From an uncultured Alphaproteobacteria bacterium (GTDB lineage: Bacteria > Pseudomonadota > Alphaproteobacteria > CAAHEQ01 > UBA3637), in assembly GCA_947305835.1 (NCBI GenBank), contig CAMZEQ010000022.1, forward strand, positions 1-8,812: a stretch of 8,812 bases of DNA. Direction: 5' to 3'. This document shows positions 1-6,102 of this stretch, piece after piece. The position numbers and the translations under genes were made by a program. Below the pieces are notes generated by a model, which searched no databases, was not told where the DNA came from, and was given only the letters and a program-made list of their open reading frames with translations. Numbering within the stretch: the stretch's first letter is position 1; the number at the start of each line of letters is the position of its first letter.

Positions 1-831
1 CCCCAAGCAAAACGTCACATAAAAGCACGCTTAGGGCATTCTGACACCCCATATTCTTCACCTGAACAACTTATCATTATAGCCGCCGGTTTACATTCCC
101 ATATGGATAAAGAAAGCCAAAAAAAAGTTGCACAATCTTATCAACAGGCAGGGTTTGCCACTTTACAATTTAATTTCGCCGGTCATGGCCAAGATCAAAA
201 TAAAAGCGACGGTTCTGTAAAGGATGTCACTTTGTCCTCCGGTATTCAAGACTTGAAAACTATTTGGGATTATGCCAAAACACAATTACCGAAAAATATC
301 AATACGAATCATACCGTGATCAGCGCGAACAGTTATGGTGCACTTATTTCTTTATTGGCATTGGAAAGAAATCTGATTTCCCCAGAAAGTATGGTCTTGG
401 TCGCCCCTTTTTTGATGGATAAATTTAAAAAATTAACAATACCTTTGTGGCTTTTAAACAAGTTCATGCCGGCACAGATAACCCAAATTTTAAAGTTACC
501 TGTTTCTTCAAATATGGTGGTTGATTTTTTGGAAAATCACACACATGATATGGGAAAAAAAGATTTATTAGGCAGTACAGCCGTCCATTTCTTTGTGGGA
601 TCTGATGATAAAATTTCATCCCCCAAAGGTATACAAAAATGGTGTCAAAAATTTAACCGCAATCAAAATCCGAATGTAAATTTTGTCGATAATATCCAAG
701 CCCATTATAAAGAGTATCCCGGTGTTCAACACTTTTCCATACCCGAAGAAATACATCAGGATATCATGACCAGAGCCGTCAAGTTTATTCACCAAACGCA
801 TGCAGTGCGTTTAAAAGAAAATCAACGATAA
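1..831 (+). CDS. Alpha/beta hydrolase, 5'-truncated by the window edge
   Basis: The frame is open from base 1 and has no ATG, GTG or TTG before base 103, so the start lies outside the window. Starting at the ATG at 103 would cut off the first core strand (LIIIAAG) and the loop after it that normally forms the oxyanion hole. 276 residues are visible. The nucleophile elbow reads A-N-S-Y-G with Ser at bases 331-333, an Ala replacing the usual first Gly of GxSxG. An acid follows a core strand at VHFFVGSDD (bases 604-609), and the catalytic His is in GVQHF (bases 730-732), so a Ser-Asp-His triad is complete. The family includes esterases, lipases and S33-type peptidases; the substrate cannot be told. 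No signal peptide can be judged because the N-terminus is missing. It ends with TAA, overlapping the end of the opposing nuclease gene by 10 bp. Fold assignment is fairly sure, function is not. Confidence 0.8.
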   Translation, partial: PQAKRHIKARLGHSDTPYSSPEQLIIIAAGLHSHMDKESQKKVAQSYQQAGFATLQFNFAGHGQDQNKSDGSVKDVTLSSGIQDLKTIWDYAKTQLPKNINTNHTVISANSYGALISLLALERNLISPESMVLVAPFLMDKFKKLTIPLWLLNKFMPAQITQILKLPVSSNMVVDFLENHTHDMGKKDLLGSTAVHFFVGSDDKISSPKGIQKWCQKFNRNQNPNVNFVDNIQAHYKEYPGVQHFSIPEEIHQDIMTRAVKFIHQTHAVRLKENQR

Positions 832-1562
832 AGACCCTTTTCCATACAGGGATTTTTGACAAATTTATTTTCATTACCCTGTAATGCCTCAATTCTTTTT
901 GCGCGTTCGCATTCCCATTCATCCACAGGATACATCTTATCCCATACGGTCATCAATTTACGCGTGGAATCTGACATGTGATATTTGGGGTATTCCGCAT
1001 CAAAATACAAATAAGTACGTGCAATGGCGCCCCGGGTATAAGAGGGTGGTTCCACCTGATTTTTGCTCACTTTAAAAGGACACGTTCCGAAGGCATTTTT
1101 TTCATCAGCCAACTCATTATAATCAATATTGCTGCGTATGGCATTAACTGCACCGATGGCCGGATAAAGATTATACATATCGCACAACATAAAGCGGAAT
1201 TCTTCATTCGTTTTTTCCGCACACTTTCGACCTTTAAATGATTTAGCTTTGCTATCCACACATTCTGCGTCACCATCACGCCACTGAGTGAAGGCGCGTC
1301 CGAAGTGTTCTGCCGGCAAAACATGTTCCCATTCCAATTTTTTTGCCCGTTGTTTATGGGTGGATGTGACAAAACCGGCGGGCAAAGTGATGTTATTATC
1401 TTTATCAAAGATAGCTTTGCAATAAAAAGTTTCATAGTGACCAACATAAACCGCATTTTTTAATAACTTTTTTGCTTGACTAAAAGATTGGATACTTTGA
1501 TTACCGCCGGCATAAGTCGGTGATACCAAAAACAGCAAGTACAACAAAAAAAGCTTTTTCAT
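822..1562 (-). CDS. endA: Endonuclease I (EndA/Vvn-type), exported
   Basis: 246 residues. The N-terminus is a signal peptide: two Lys, a hydrophobic run, then a probable signal peptidase cut after SPTYA (residue 18), so it should act in the periplasm or outside. The core carries the endonuclease I signature EWEHVLPAEHFG with Glu79-His80 (metal ligand and general base in the family), then DMYNLYPAIGAVNAIRSN (residues 128-145, with the metal-binding Asn) and RGAIARTYLYF (178-188). The mature part has seven Cys; the Vibrio and E. coli relatives are disulfide-stabilised. Known members cut single- and double-stranded DNA non-specifically, for nutrient scavenging or limiting incoming DNA. The ATG overlaps the transketolase stop as ATGA, and no Shine-Dalgarno is visible, so translation is probably coupled to tkt. 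The gene is last in its operon and runs into the opposing hydrolase gene. Family call is firm; the symbol follows the family. Confidence 0.93.
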   Translation of the reverse strand: MKKLFLLYLLFLVSPTYAGGNQSIQSFSQAKKLLKNAVYVGHYETFYCKAIFDKDNNITLPAGFVTSTHKQRAKKLEWEHVLPAEHFGRAFTQWRDGDAECVDSKAKSFKGRKCAEKTNEEFRFMLCDMYNLYPAIGAVNAIRSNIDYNELADEKNAFGTCPFKVSKNQVEPPSYTRGAIARTYLYFDAEYPKYHMSDSTRKLMTVWDKMYPVDEWECERAKRIEALQGNENKFVKNPCMEKGLYR

Positions 1563-3481
1563 TTTTTAAGCCATTTTTGAATTTTCTGAATAATCTGATT
1601 TGCCGTCAGACCGAAATATTCAAAAAGTTGAGAACCGATACCGCTTTGGCTGAATGTATCTATTCCGATGTTCAAACCGTCTGACCCTGTCCAGCGCGTC
1701 CATCCGAAAGTACTGGCCGCTTCAACAGATACGCGCGGTGCTGTCCCTAAAACTTTATTTTTATAGGCATCAGGTTGTTTTTCAAAAAGCTCCCAACTGG
1801 GCATAGAAACCACAGCCGTTTGGGGTATTTTTTCAGCAACTTGAAGAGCCACCGCTACTTCCGATCCGCTTGCAATCAAAGTTAAGGCACGTTTTCCCTG
1901 AACATCTTTAATAATATAAGCACCTTTTTGCGTTAAATTTTCATCGCTCGTCATGCGTACAGGTGACACCTTTTGACGCGTCAAAACAATCGCCGAAGGC
2001 CCGTTTAATGCTAAGGCTGCTTCATAACTTTCAGCTACCTCTATGGCATCAGCCGGTCGAAAAACAACCAAGTTCGGGGTTGATCTTAAACTTGCCAATT
2101 GTTCTATGGGTTGATGCGTCGGACCATCTTCGCCCACGGCCACAGAATCATGTGTAAAAATATAAAGATGTTTCAATCCCATCAAAGACCCCAAACGGAT
2201 TGCCGGATTCATATAATCCGAAAACACAAAAAAAGTACTGGTGTAAGGAAGCAAACCGCCATGAGCAGCCAAACCGTTGGCAATCCCCGTCATGGCCAGT
2301 TCACGGACCCCGTAATTGATGTAATTCCCTTGATAGGTCGGCGGCAAAATATCTTGTGAGACCTTTGTTCTGGTTAAATTGGAAGCTCCCAAATCCGCCG
2401 ATCCGCCAATCAATGACGGAATTTGGGTCAATAACGTTTCCAACACTGTTTGCGAAGCATTACGGGTTCCTGTAACAGGAGGATTCCTAAGCCATTCTTT
2501 TTTCAAATTATCCAAAGAAAAATCAATACTGTTTTGCCAAATTTGTTCAAAATTCGGAGGCAATTTTTGATACCAACTTTCATAAGCTTCATGGCCTTTT
2601 TTACCTGTTTCTCTGGTAAATTTTAATACATCTGCCGGCACTTCAAAAGGTGGCAAAGTCCAATTCAGATTTTGTTTCAAATTTTGTAATTCTTCCGGCC
2701 CCAAAGGCGCCCCATGGACACATGATTTCCCAGATTTATTCGGCGCACCGTAGCCAATGACCGTTTTACAATCAATAAATACGGGACTTTGGGATTTTTG
2801 CGCCAAATTTAAAGCCTGTTCGATAGAGACCGCATCGTGCCCGTCACAAGTTAAAACCATCCAATTATTTGCCACAAAACGCGCCTGTATGTCTGTTTTG
2901 GTGGCCAAATCCGTACAACCGTCAATGGTAATTTGATTATCATCCCATAAAACAATCAAATTGTTAAGTTGCCAACGTCCCGCCAAGGAAACAGCTTCTT
3001 CACTGATACCTTCCATCAAACACCCATCGCCCACAAAACAATAGGTTTTATGATTCATAATCTGATGTCCCAAACGCTGATTTAAAATACGTTCGGCCAA
3101 AGCCATTCCGACAGCGCCCGCCAAACCTTGCCCCAAAGGACCGGTGGAAAAATCAACGCCCGGCGTTTTCCCACGTTCGGGATGTCCCGGTGTACGACTG
3201 CCCAGTTGTCTTAAATTTTTTAAATCGTCCAATTCAATCCCTTTCATGCCCAGCATATAAAGCATTGCATACATTAAAGGTACCGCATGACCGTTTGAAA
3301 AAATAATCCGATCACGATCCGGCCAATCGGGATTGGCAACATCAAAACGCAAAAACTTTGTCCATAGAACGGCGGCAATATCGGCCATACCCAAACTGGC
3401 ACCGGGATGACCGGATTTGGCCCGTTCAATCATATCCGCAGCCAATACACGTAAAGTCGTCGCCAAATCTTTTAAATCCAT
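1559..3481 (-). CDS. tkt: Transketolase, full length
   Basis: 640 residues, near the usual 650-670. A thiamine-diphosphate enzyme of the non-oxidative pentose phosphate pathway that moves two-carbon units between sugar phosphates in the cytoplasm. Diagnostic pieces in order: SGHPGASLGMAD (His25), NGH (His65), GPLGQGLAGAVGMA (114-127), the ThDP/Mg motif GDG (151-153) through DDN (Asn182), VHGAPLG (His256), GGSADLGASN (359-368), YGVREL with the catalytic Glu394, and GEDGPTHQPIEQLASLR with His456. All residues expected for cofactor and substrate binding are present, so it should be active. The ATG directly follows the rsmD TAA, and the ribosome binding site lies inside the last codons of rsmD. 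It is cotranscribed with rluB and rsmD upstream and the nuclease downstream. The pairing with rRNA modification genes looks like an arrangement of convenience rather than a pathway. Confidence 0.97.
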   Translation of the reverse strand: MDLKDLATTLRVLAADMIERAKSGHPGASLGMADIAAVLWTKFLRFDVANPDWPDRDRIIFSNGHAVPLMYAMLYMLGMKGIELDDLKNLRQLGSRTPGHPERGKTPGVDFSTGPLGQGLAGAVGMALAERILNQRLGHQIMNHKTYCFVGDGCLMEGISEEAVSLAGRWQLNNLIVLWDDNQITIDGCTDLATKTDIQARFVANNWMVLTCDGHDAVSIEQALNLAQKSQSPVFIDCKTVIGYGAPNKSGKSCVHGAPLGPEELQNLKQNLNWTLPPFEVPADVLKFTRETGKKGHEAYESWYQKLPPNFEQIWQNSIDFSLDNLKKEWLRNPPVTGTRNASQTVLETLLTQIPSLIGGSADLGASNLTRTKVSQDILPPTYQGNYINYGVRELAMTGIANGLAAHGGLLPYTSTFFVFSDYMNPAIRLGSLMGLKHLYIFTHDSVAVGEDGPTHQPIEQLASLRSTPNLVVFRPADAIEVAESYEAALALNGPSAIVLTRQKVSPVRMTSDENLTQKGAYIIKDVQGKRALTLIASGSEVAVALQVAEKIPQTAVVSMPSWELFEKQPDAYKNKVLGTAPRVSVEAASTFGWTRWTGSDGLNIGIDTFSQSGIGSQLFEYFGLTANQIIQKIQKWLKK

Positions 3482-4024
3482 TTAAACCTCCTTGCTTAAA
3501 AATAAAAAGGTATTTCGTCCCTGATGACGTTTTTGTTTTAATATAAATCCGCGTGGCAGTTCAGTTTTATCTTTTTCATCCACTTCAATAATCACTGTTG
3601 TTTTTTCATCTATCCATCCGGCACAATTAAAGGCGGGTAAAGCCATTTCCCACAAACCTTGCCCATATGGTGCATCCATAAATAAAATATCCATCGGCCG
3701 GTTGGCTTCAGGGGGCATTAACGCATCCCCCAACAATTCAAACTTCATGTCTTTTCCGTTTTGCCGAATAACTTTTTGTGCCACAGGATTTTTTTCAAAA
3801 AGCCACACATTTTTTGCCCCTCTTGAAGCCGCCTCTAATCCGACAGCACCTGATCCGGCAAACACATCGGCAAAACGTATTCTGGACCATTGTTTTTGGT
3901 CCCGCATTAATGCAGCATTCAGAATATCAAACAGCATTTCTTTGGCGCGATCAGCCGTCGGACGAGTCCCTTCGGGCGGTGCTTTTAAAAGACGTCCTTT
4001 GAATTGACCGGATATCAAGCGCAT
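3482..4024 (-). CDS. rsmD: 16S rRNA (guanine966-N2)-methyltransferase RsmD
   Basis: 180 residues, the family's normal length. It should transfer a methyl group from S-adenosylmethionine to N2 of G966 of 16S rRNA during 30S assembly. The N-terminus (RLISGQFKGRLLKAP, TRPTADRAKEMLFDIL) is the typical RsmD opening. The SAM-binding loop is DVFAGSGAVGLEAASRGA (53-70), and the acidic residue after strand 2 is in LFEKN (75-79). The catalytic tetrapeptide after strand 4 reads DAPY (117-120) instead of the common DPPY/DPPF, a single Pro-to-Ala change that leaves the outer Asp, Pro and Tyr. The gene starts inside the rluB end (10-bp overlap), with AGGAGG 4 nt before the ATG (plus-strand 4029-4034). It is followed immediately by tkt. 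The rluB-rsmD pair next to divergent tadA is familiar from Alphaproteobacteria. Confidence 0.94.
   Translation of the reverse strand: MRLISGQFKGRLLKAPPEGTRPTADRAKEMLFDILNAALMRDQKQWSRIRFADVFAGSGAVGLEAASRGAKNVWLFEKNPVAQKVIRQNGKDMKFELLGDALMPPEANRPMDILFMDAPYGQGLWEMALPAFNCAGWIDEKTTVIIEVDEKDKTELPRGFILKQKRHQGRNTFLFLSKEV
3487..3493 (-). promoter_or_regulatory. Shine-Dalgarno for tkt, inside rsmD
   Basis: On the minus strand AAGGAGG lies 5 nt before the tkt ATG. It is read as the Lys-Glu codons at the end of rsmD, so the start of tkt depends on sequence inside the upstream gene and translation is likely coupled. It fixes the tkt start at 3481. Confidence 0.85.
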
Positions 4025-4710
4025 GGCGCCTCCTGAACTGCTCCGGGTTTTAACGTTCCCAATTGATAAGGACCATAAGAAATACGAATCAAACGCGAAA
4101 CTTCCAAACCGAAAAATTTCATCAGCTTTCGAATTTCACGGTTTTTGCCTTCATGTAAAGTCATTTTCAACCATGTGTTTGTACCTTGCTTACGTTCCAC
4201 TTCCACTTGACAGGGCGCATATTGCACACCATCCACTTTCACACCTTTACTTAAACGCCCCAGCATTTCCCCCGATATCGTTCCGTGCACGCGTACGCGA
4301 TAGGTGCGCTCCCAACCGTTGGCCGGCAATTCCATCTTGCGTGCCCAAGCCCCATCATTTGTCAGCAACAATAAACCTTCCGAATTCAAATCCAATCGCC
4401 CCACAGAAATCACACGCGGCATATTTTTGGGAAGATGCTCAAAAATCGTACTGCGACCTTGCGGATCGTGAGCGGAAACAATCAAACCAACCGGTTTATG
4501 ATACATCCATACACGGGTTTGAGCCTTTTGCGCCAAAATTTTTCCATCCACCAACACAACATCTTCCGATCCCACAACACAGGCGGGCGTTGCCAACACT
4601 TTTCCGTTGATCTGAACTCGACCGGCCGCAATCCACCGTTCGGCCTCACGACGCGAGCATAAACCCGCATCTGCCATTTTTTTAGCAATTCTCTCTTTCT
4701 TTTCTGTCAT
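4015..4710 (-). CDS. rluB: 23S rRNA pseudouridine synthase, RsuA/RluB family
   Basis: 231 residues. It should isomerise a uridine in ribosomal RNA to pseudouridine; the RluB target is U2605 of 23S rRNA. An S4 RNA-binding domain occupies about residues 5-50 (RIAKKMADAGLCSRREAERW, then GRVQINGKVL). The synthase domain begins at YHKPVGLIVS (70-79), and the catalytic motif is VGRLDLNSEGLLLLTNDG with Asp107. The C-terminal GKNREIRKLMKFFGLEVSRL and GPYQLGTLKPG are typical of the RluB/RluE/RluF/RsuA group. RluB is preferred over RsuA on the general look of the C-terminus and the tadA/rsmD neighbourhood, but the exact target base is an inference. It is the first gene of the left-facing operon. No Shine-Dalgarno precedes the ATG, and an extended -10 sits only 9 nt upstream, so the mRNA is nearly leaderless. 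Confidence 0.9.
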   Translation of the reverse strand: MTEKKERIAKKMADAGLCSRREAERWIAAGRVQINGKVLATPACVVGSEDVVLVDGKILAQKAQTRVWMYHKPVGLIVSAHDPQGRSTIFEHLPKNMPRVISVGRLDLNSEGLLLLTNDGAWARKMELPANGWERTYRVRVHGTISGEMLGRLSKGVKVDGVQYAPCQVEVERKQGTNTWLKMTLHEGKNREIRKLMKFFGLEVSRLIRISYGPYQLGTLKPGAVQEAPCA

Positions 4711-4713
4711 AGG

Positions 4714-4719
4714 TATGAT
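4714..4719 (+). promoter_or_regulatory. Candidate -10 of tadA
   Basis: TATGAT matches the -10 consensus at five of six bases and would start transcription near 4726, about 5 nt before the tadA ATG. The -35 region (4690-4696, pyrimidine-rich) is poor. It lies next to the rluB -10 on the other strand, so the two promoters would compete for polymerase. No Shine-Dalgarno is present for tadA. Confidence 0.4.
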
Positions 4720-4728
4720 ATTATAACA
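4720..4728 (-). promoter_or_regulatory. Extended -10 promoter of the rluB-rsmD-tkt-endA operon
   Basis: The minus strand reads TGTTATAAT, a perfect extended -10 (TGn plus TATAAT). Transcription should begin about 6-7 nt after the hexamer, roughly plus-strand 4712-4714, only 2-4 nt before the rluB ATG. No good -35 is seen at the right distance, which an extended -10 can tolerate. The TGn part lies just before the opposing tadA ATG. Confidence 0.65.
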
Positions 4729-4730
4729 AT

Positions 4731-5207
4731 ATGGAAAAAAAAGAAAGTAAAATTATCAAAAAAGCTCTGCAAGCGGCTCAAAAAGCATTTCAGTCGGACG
4801 AAGTTCCTGTGGGAGCCGTTATCTTTAGCACCCAAACAGGGGAAATTTTGACCGTTGCTCGCAATCGAACAGAGGCCAAAAAGGATGTTTTGGCACATGC
4901 CGAAATGTTGGCCATCAAACAGGCCTGCAAAAAATTAAATTGCAAATTTTTAAACGGCTACTCTATGTTTGTCACATTGGAACCTTGTACGATGTGCGCC
5001 GCCGCCATTGCTTGGGCAAGGCTGGACGCACTGTATTATGGCGCGACCGACCCCAAAACGGGCGGCGTGCGACAAGGGGCCAAAGTTTTTACGCGCCCGC
5101 AGACGCACCACAAAATCAGCACCCGGTTGAAAGCTGTTCCCGAATGCGGCCAATTGATGCATCATTTTTTTCAAAAAAAGCGAGAAGAAAAAAAATTTAA
5201 AATATAA
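4731..5207 (+). CDS. tadA: tRNA adenosine(34) deaminase TadA
   Basis: 158 residues, typical length. A zinc-dependent deaminase that converts A34 to inosine in the anticodon of tRNA-Arg(ACG), letting one tRNA read CGU, CGC and CGA; generally essential. Visible motifs: SDEVPVGAVIF (22-32), the zinc/proton-shuttle motif HAEMLA with His56 and Glu58, and LEPCTMCAAAIAWAR with Cys86 and Cys89 as the other zinc ligands. Then comes the ALYYGATDPKTGG stretch, which marks TadA rather than a cytidine deaminase. The start fits the family: about 20 residues of helix precede the EVPVGAV strand. The C-terminus is a lysine-rich tail (FFQKKREEKKFK). The gene is divergent from rluB with a 20-bp spacer and lacks a Shine-Dalgarno. 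It has no obvious terminator before the next promoter at 5219. Confidence 0.96.
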   Translation: MEKKESKIIKKALQAAQKAFQSDEVPVGAVIFSTQTGEILTVARNRTEAKKDVLAHAEMLAIKQACKKLNCKFLNGYSMFVTLEPCTMCAAAIAWARLDALYYGATDPKTGGVRQGAKVFTRPQTHHKISTRLKAVPECGQLMHHFFQKKREEKKFKI

Positions 5208-5218
5208 AATAATTTTAG

Positions 5219-5247
5219 TTGACAAAAAAATCAGTTTGTGCTAATTT
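5219..5247 (+). promoter_or_regulatory. Strong sigma-70-type promoter of the small gene at 5275
   Basis: A perfect -35 TTGACA (5219-5224) is followed after 17 bp by TAATTT (5242-5247), preceded by TGC (5239-5241), which makes an extended -10. An alternative -10, GCTAAT (5240-5245), has a shorter 15-bp spacer. Transcription would start near 5254, giving a leader of about 20 nt with the ribosome binding site. Confidence 0.75.
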
Positions 5248-5262
5248 GCGCTCAACAAACCT

Positions 5263-5269
5263 AAGGAGG
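5263..5269 (+). promoter_or_regulatory. Near-perfect Shine-Dalgarno of the 72-codon gene
   Basis: AAGGAGG lies 5 nt before the ATG at 5275. It is one of the two best ribosome binding sites in the window and decides the start of this small gene. Confidence 0.85.
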
Positions 5270-5274
5270 AAAAA

Positions 5275-5493
5275 ATGGTTCAAAAAGAAGCGCCCGAAAC
5301 AACAGAGGCATATCTGAAATCATCAAAAATTTTTACACTCTTCCCTTGTAGCAAAAAAGCATGCAGCGAAAAAAGTTCCGGTCCCCATATGATTAGTGCT
5401 GCCGAAATACTGACAATGTTAAAGGGGAAAAATTTACCCAAACGGTATAAAAATGCTCCCGCTGTCATGAAAATGGATAAAGAAAGATCTTAA
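5275..5493 (+). CDS. Small basic protein of unknown function (72 aa)
   Basis: I do not recognise this protein. It is 72 residues, Lys-rich and without a signal peptide or membrane segment, so it is probably cytoplasmic. It begins MVQKEAPETTEAYLKSS and has a Cys pair in FPCSKKACSEKSS (Cys25 and Cys30). A likely helix follows, ISAAEILTMLKGKN (40-53), then a basic end (LPKRYKNAPAVMKMDKERS). The evidence for a real gene is its frame: a consensus -35 with extended -10, a near-perfect Shine-Dalgarno 5 nt before the ATG, and a rho-independent terminator 9 nt after the stop. That makes it a monocistronic unit between tadA and the tRNA genes. Expression signals this strong suggest an abundant product. 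Two Cys could bind a metal or form a disulfide, but nothing more can be said. An alternative is that the transcript itself, about 270 nt, also acts as an RNA. Confidence 0.75.
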   Translation: MVQKEAPETTEAYLKSSKIFTLFPCSKKACSEKSSGPHMISAAEILTMLKGKNLPKRYKNAPAVMKMDKERS

Positions 5494-5501
5494 TTTTGTT
5501 C

Positions 5502-5528
5502 AATCCCCTTTTTTGGGGATTTTCTTTT
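5502..5528 (+). terminator. Rho-independent terminator after the small gene
   Basis: The stem AATCCCC (5502-5508) pairs with GGGGATT (5515-5521) around a TTTTTT loop, followed by a T-rich tract. It begins 9 nt after the stop codon at 5493. Confidence 0.85.
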
Positions 5529-5546
5529 GACTTTTTGAAAGAGTTC

Positions 5547-5575
5547 TTGATTTTTTTAAAATTTTCGTGTATATT
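5547..5575 (+). promoter_or_regulatory. Promoter of tRNA-Thr
   Basis: TTGATT (5547-5552), 17 bp, then TATATT (5570-5575). Transcription would begin near 5582, two bases before the mature tRNA 5' end, so the 5' leader is very short. Confidence 0.65.
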
Positions 5576-5583
5576 GGCCCCGT

Positions 5584-5659
<76 letters not shown>

Positions 5660-5723
5660 TTTTAAAATAACCCGCATTTTTACCTTCACATTGACGATCT
5701 TGCCCTATTCTCGATAAAAAGAC

Positions 5724-5752
5724 TTGACTTTTGGGGCAGAGTTTGATAGAAT
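5724..5752 (+). promoter_or_regulatory. Promoter of tRNA-Ser
   Basis: TTGACT (5724-5729), 17 bp, then TAGAAT (5747-5752), preceded by TGA so that it is also an extended -10. The start would be near 5759, about 11 nt before the tRNA. A weaker pair upstream (TTGACG at 5691 with GATAAA at 5713) could be a second start. Confidence 0.75.
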
Positions 5753-5769
5753 CCGTCCGTCACTCACAC

Positions 5770-5858
5770 GGAGCGTTGGCAGAGTGGTAATGCAGCGGAT
5801 TGCTAATCCGTCATCCTGTTAAAGGGATGCAGAGGTTCAAATCCTCTACGCTCCGCCA
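5770..5858 (+). tRNA. tRNA-Ser, anticodon GCT
   Basis: An 89-nt class II tRNA. The acceptor GGAGCGT pairs with ACGCTCC (5848-5854), followed by discriminator G and an encoded CCA. The D stem is GCA/TGC. The anticodon stem GCGGA/TCCGT encloses TTGCTAA with GCT at 5802-5804. The long variable arm CATCC/GGATG typical of tRNA-Ser follows, then the T arm AGAGG-TTCAAAT-CCTCT. It reads AGC and AGU. Confidence 0.97.
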
Positions 5859-5866
5859 AATTGGAC

Positions 5867-5896
5867 AAGTCGCTTAAAATAGCGACTTTTTCTTTT
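5867..5896 (+). terminator. Rho-independent terminator after tRNA-Ser
   Basis: AAGTCGCT (5867-5874) and AGCGACTT (5881-5888) form a perfect 8-bp stem around TAAAAT, followed by a T-rich run to 5896. It lies 8 nt after the tRNA CCA end. Confidence 0.9.
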
Positions 5897-5916
5897 AAAA
5901 TCAATGGCTTATGGTG

Positions 5917-5966
5917 GTTCGAATGTTGTTCGGTCAAAAAGCACTTATTTTTGCAAACATTCGAAC
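5917..5966. repeat. Perfect 11-bp inverted repeat with nested hairpin
   Basis: GTTCGAATGTT (5917-5927) and AACATTCGAAC (5956-5966) are perfect reverse complements. Inside, CAAAAA (5935-5940) pairs with TTTTTG (5948-5953) around a 7-nt loop. Each outer arm contains the palindrome TTCGAA, with centres exactly 42 bp apart (four helical turns), which would suit a dimeric regulator. No T-run directly follows, so it does not look like a terminator. Confidence 0.7.
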
Positions 5967-6035
5967 TCTTTATTTGATAAATACTTGATTTTATGACATT
6001 TCACATTTTTGACGCTATTTAAAACCCTTATCGAT

Positions 6036-6060
6036 ATTCGAACTTTTTTGTGCTTTTTTT
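6036..6060. repeat. Third ATTCGAAC copy with GTGCTTTTT, inverted relative to 5936-5966
   Basis: ATTCGAAC (6036-6043) repeats the right arm of the upstream inverted repeat. GTGCTTTTT (6050-6058) is the reverse complement of AAAAAGCAC (5936-5944). Together they make a second, imperfect inverted copy of the AAAAAGCAC...TTCGAA unit, facing the first and ending about 50 bp before the likely transporter start. Confidence 0.5.
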
Positions 6061-6073
6061 ATGATAATTTTTG

Positions 6074-6102
6074 TTGCAAATAAAAATATATTATTGTATA
6101 AA
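6074..6102 (+). promoter_or_regulatory. Candidate promoter of the CHR-ASST operon
   Basis: TTGCAA (6074-6079), 17 bp, TATAAA (6097-6102). A start 7 nt after the hexamer falls on the A of the ATG at 6109, so the mRNA would be leaderless. This agrees with the lack of a Shine-Dalgarno and with 6109 being the better protein start. Confidence 0.5.

Noticed and set aside
835..856. Small hairpin CCCT...AGGG followed by ATTTTT after the hydrolase
   Set aside because: A 4-bp stem with a long loop inside the nuclease coding region is too weak to call a terminator.
1067..1456. A 129-codon minus-strand open frame inside endA in another frame
   Set aside because: The endonuclease I frame carries all the family motifs; this is an out-of-frame shadow.
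4023..4610. A 195-codon plus-strand open frame opposite rluB
   Set aside because: It lies antisense to the well-supported rluB gene and has no recognisable domain or ribosome binding site.
5911..5940. GGTTCGAAT resembling a tRNA T-arm, possibly a tRNA remnant or att site
   Set aside because: Only the short T-loop-like core matches; flanking bases do not pair or follow either neighbouring tRNA. It is better explained as an arm of the inverted repeat.
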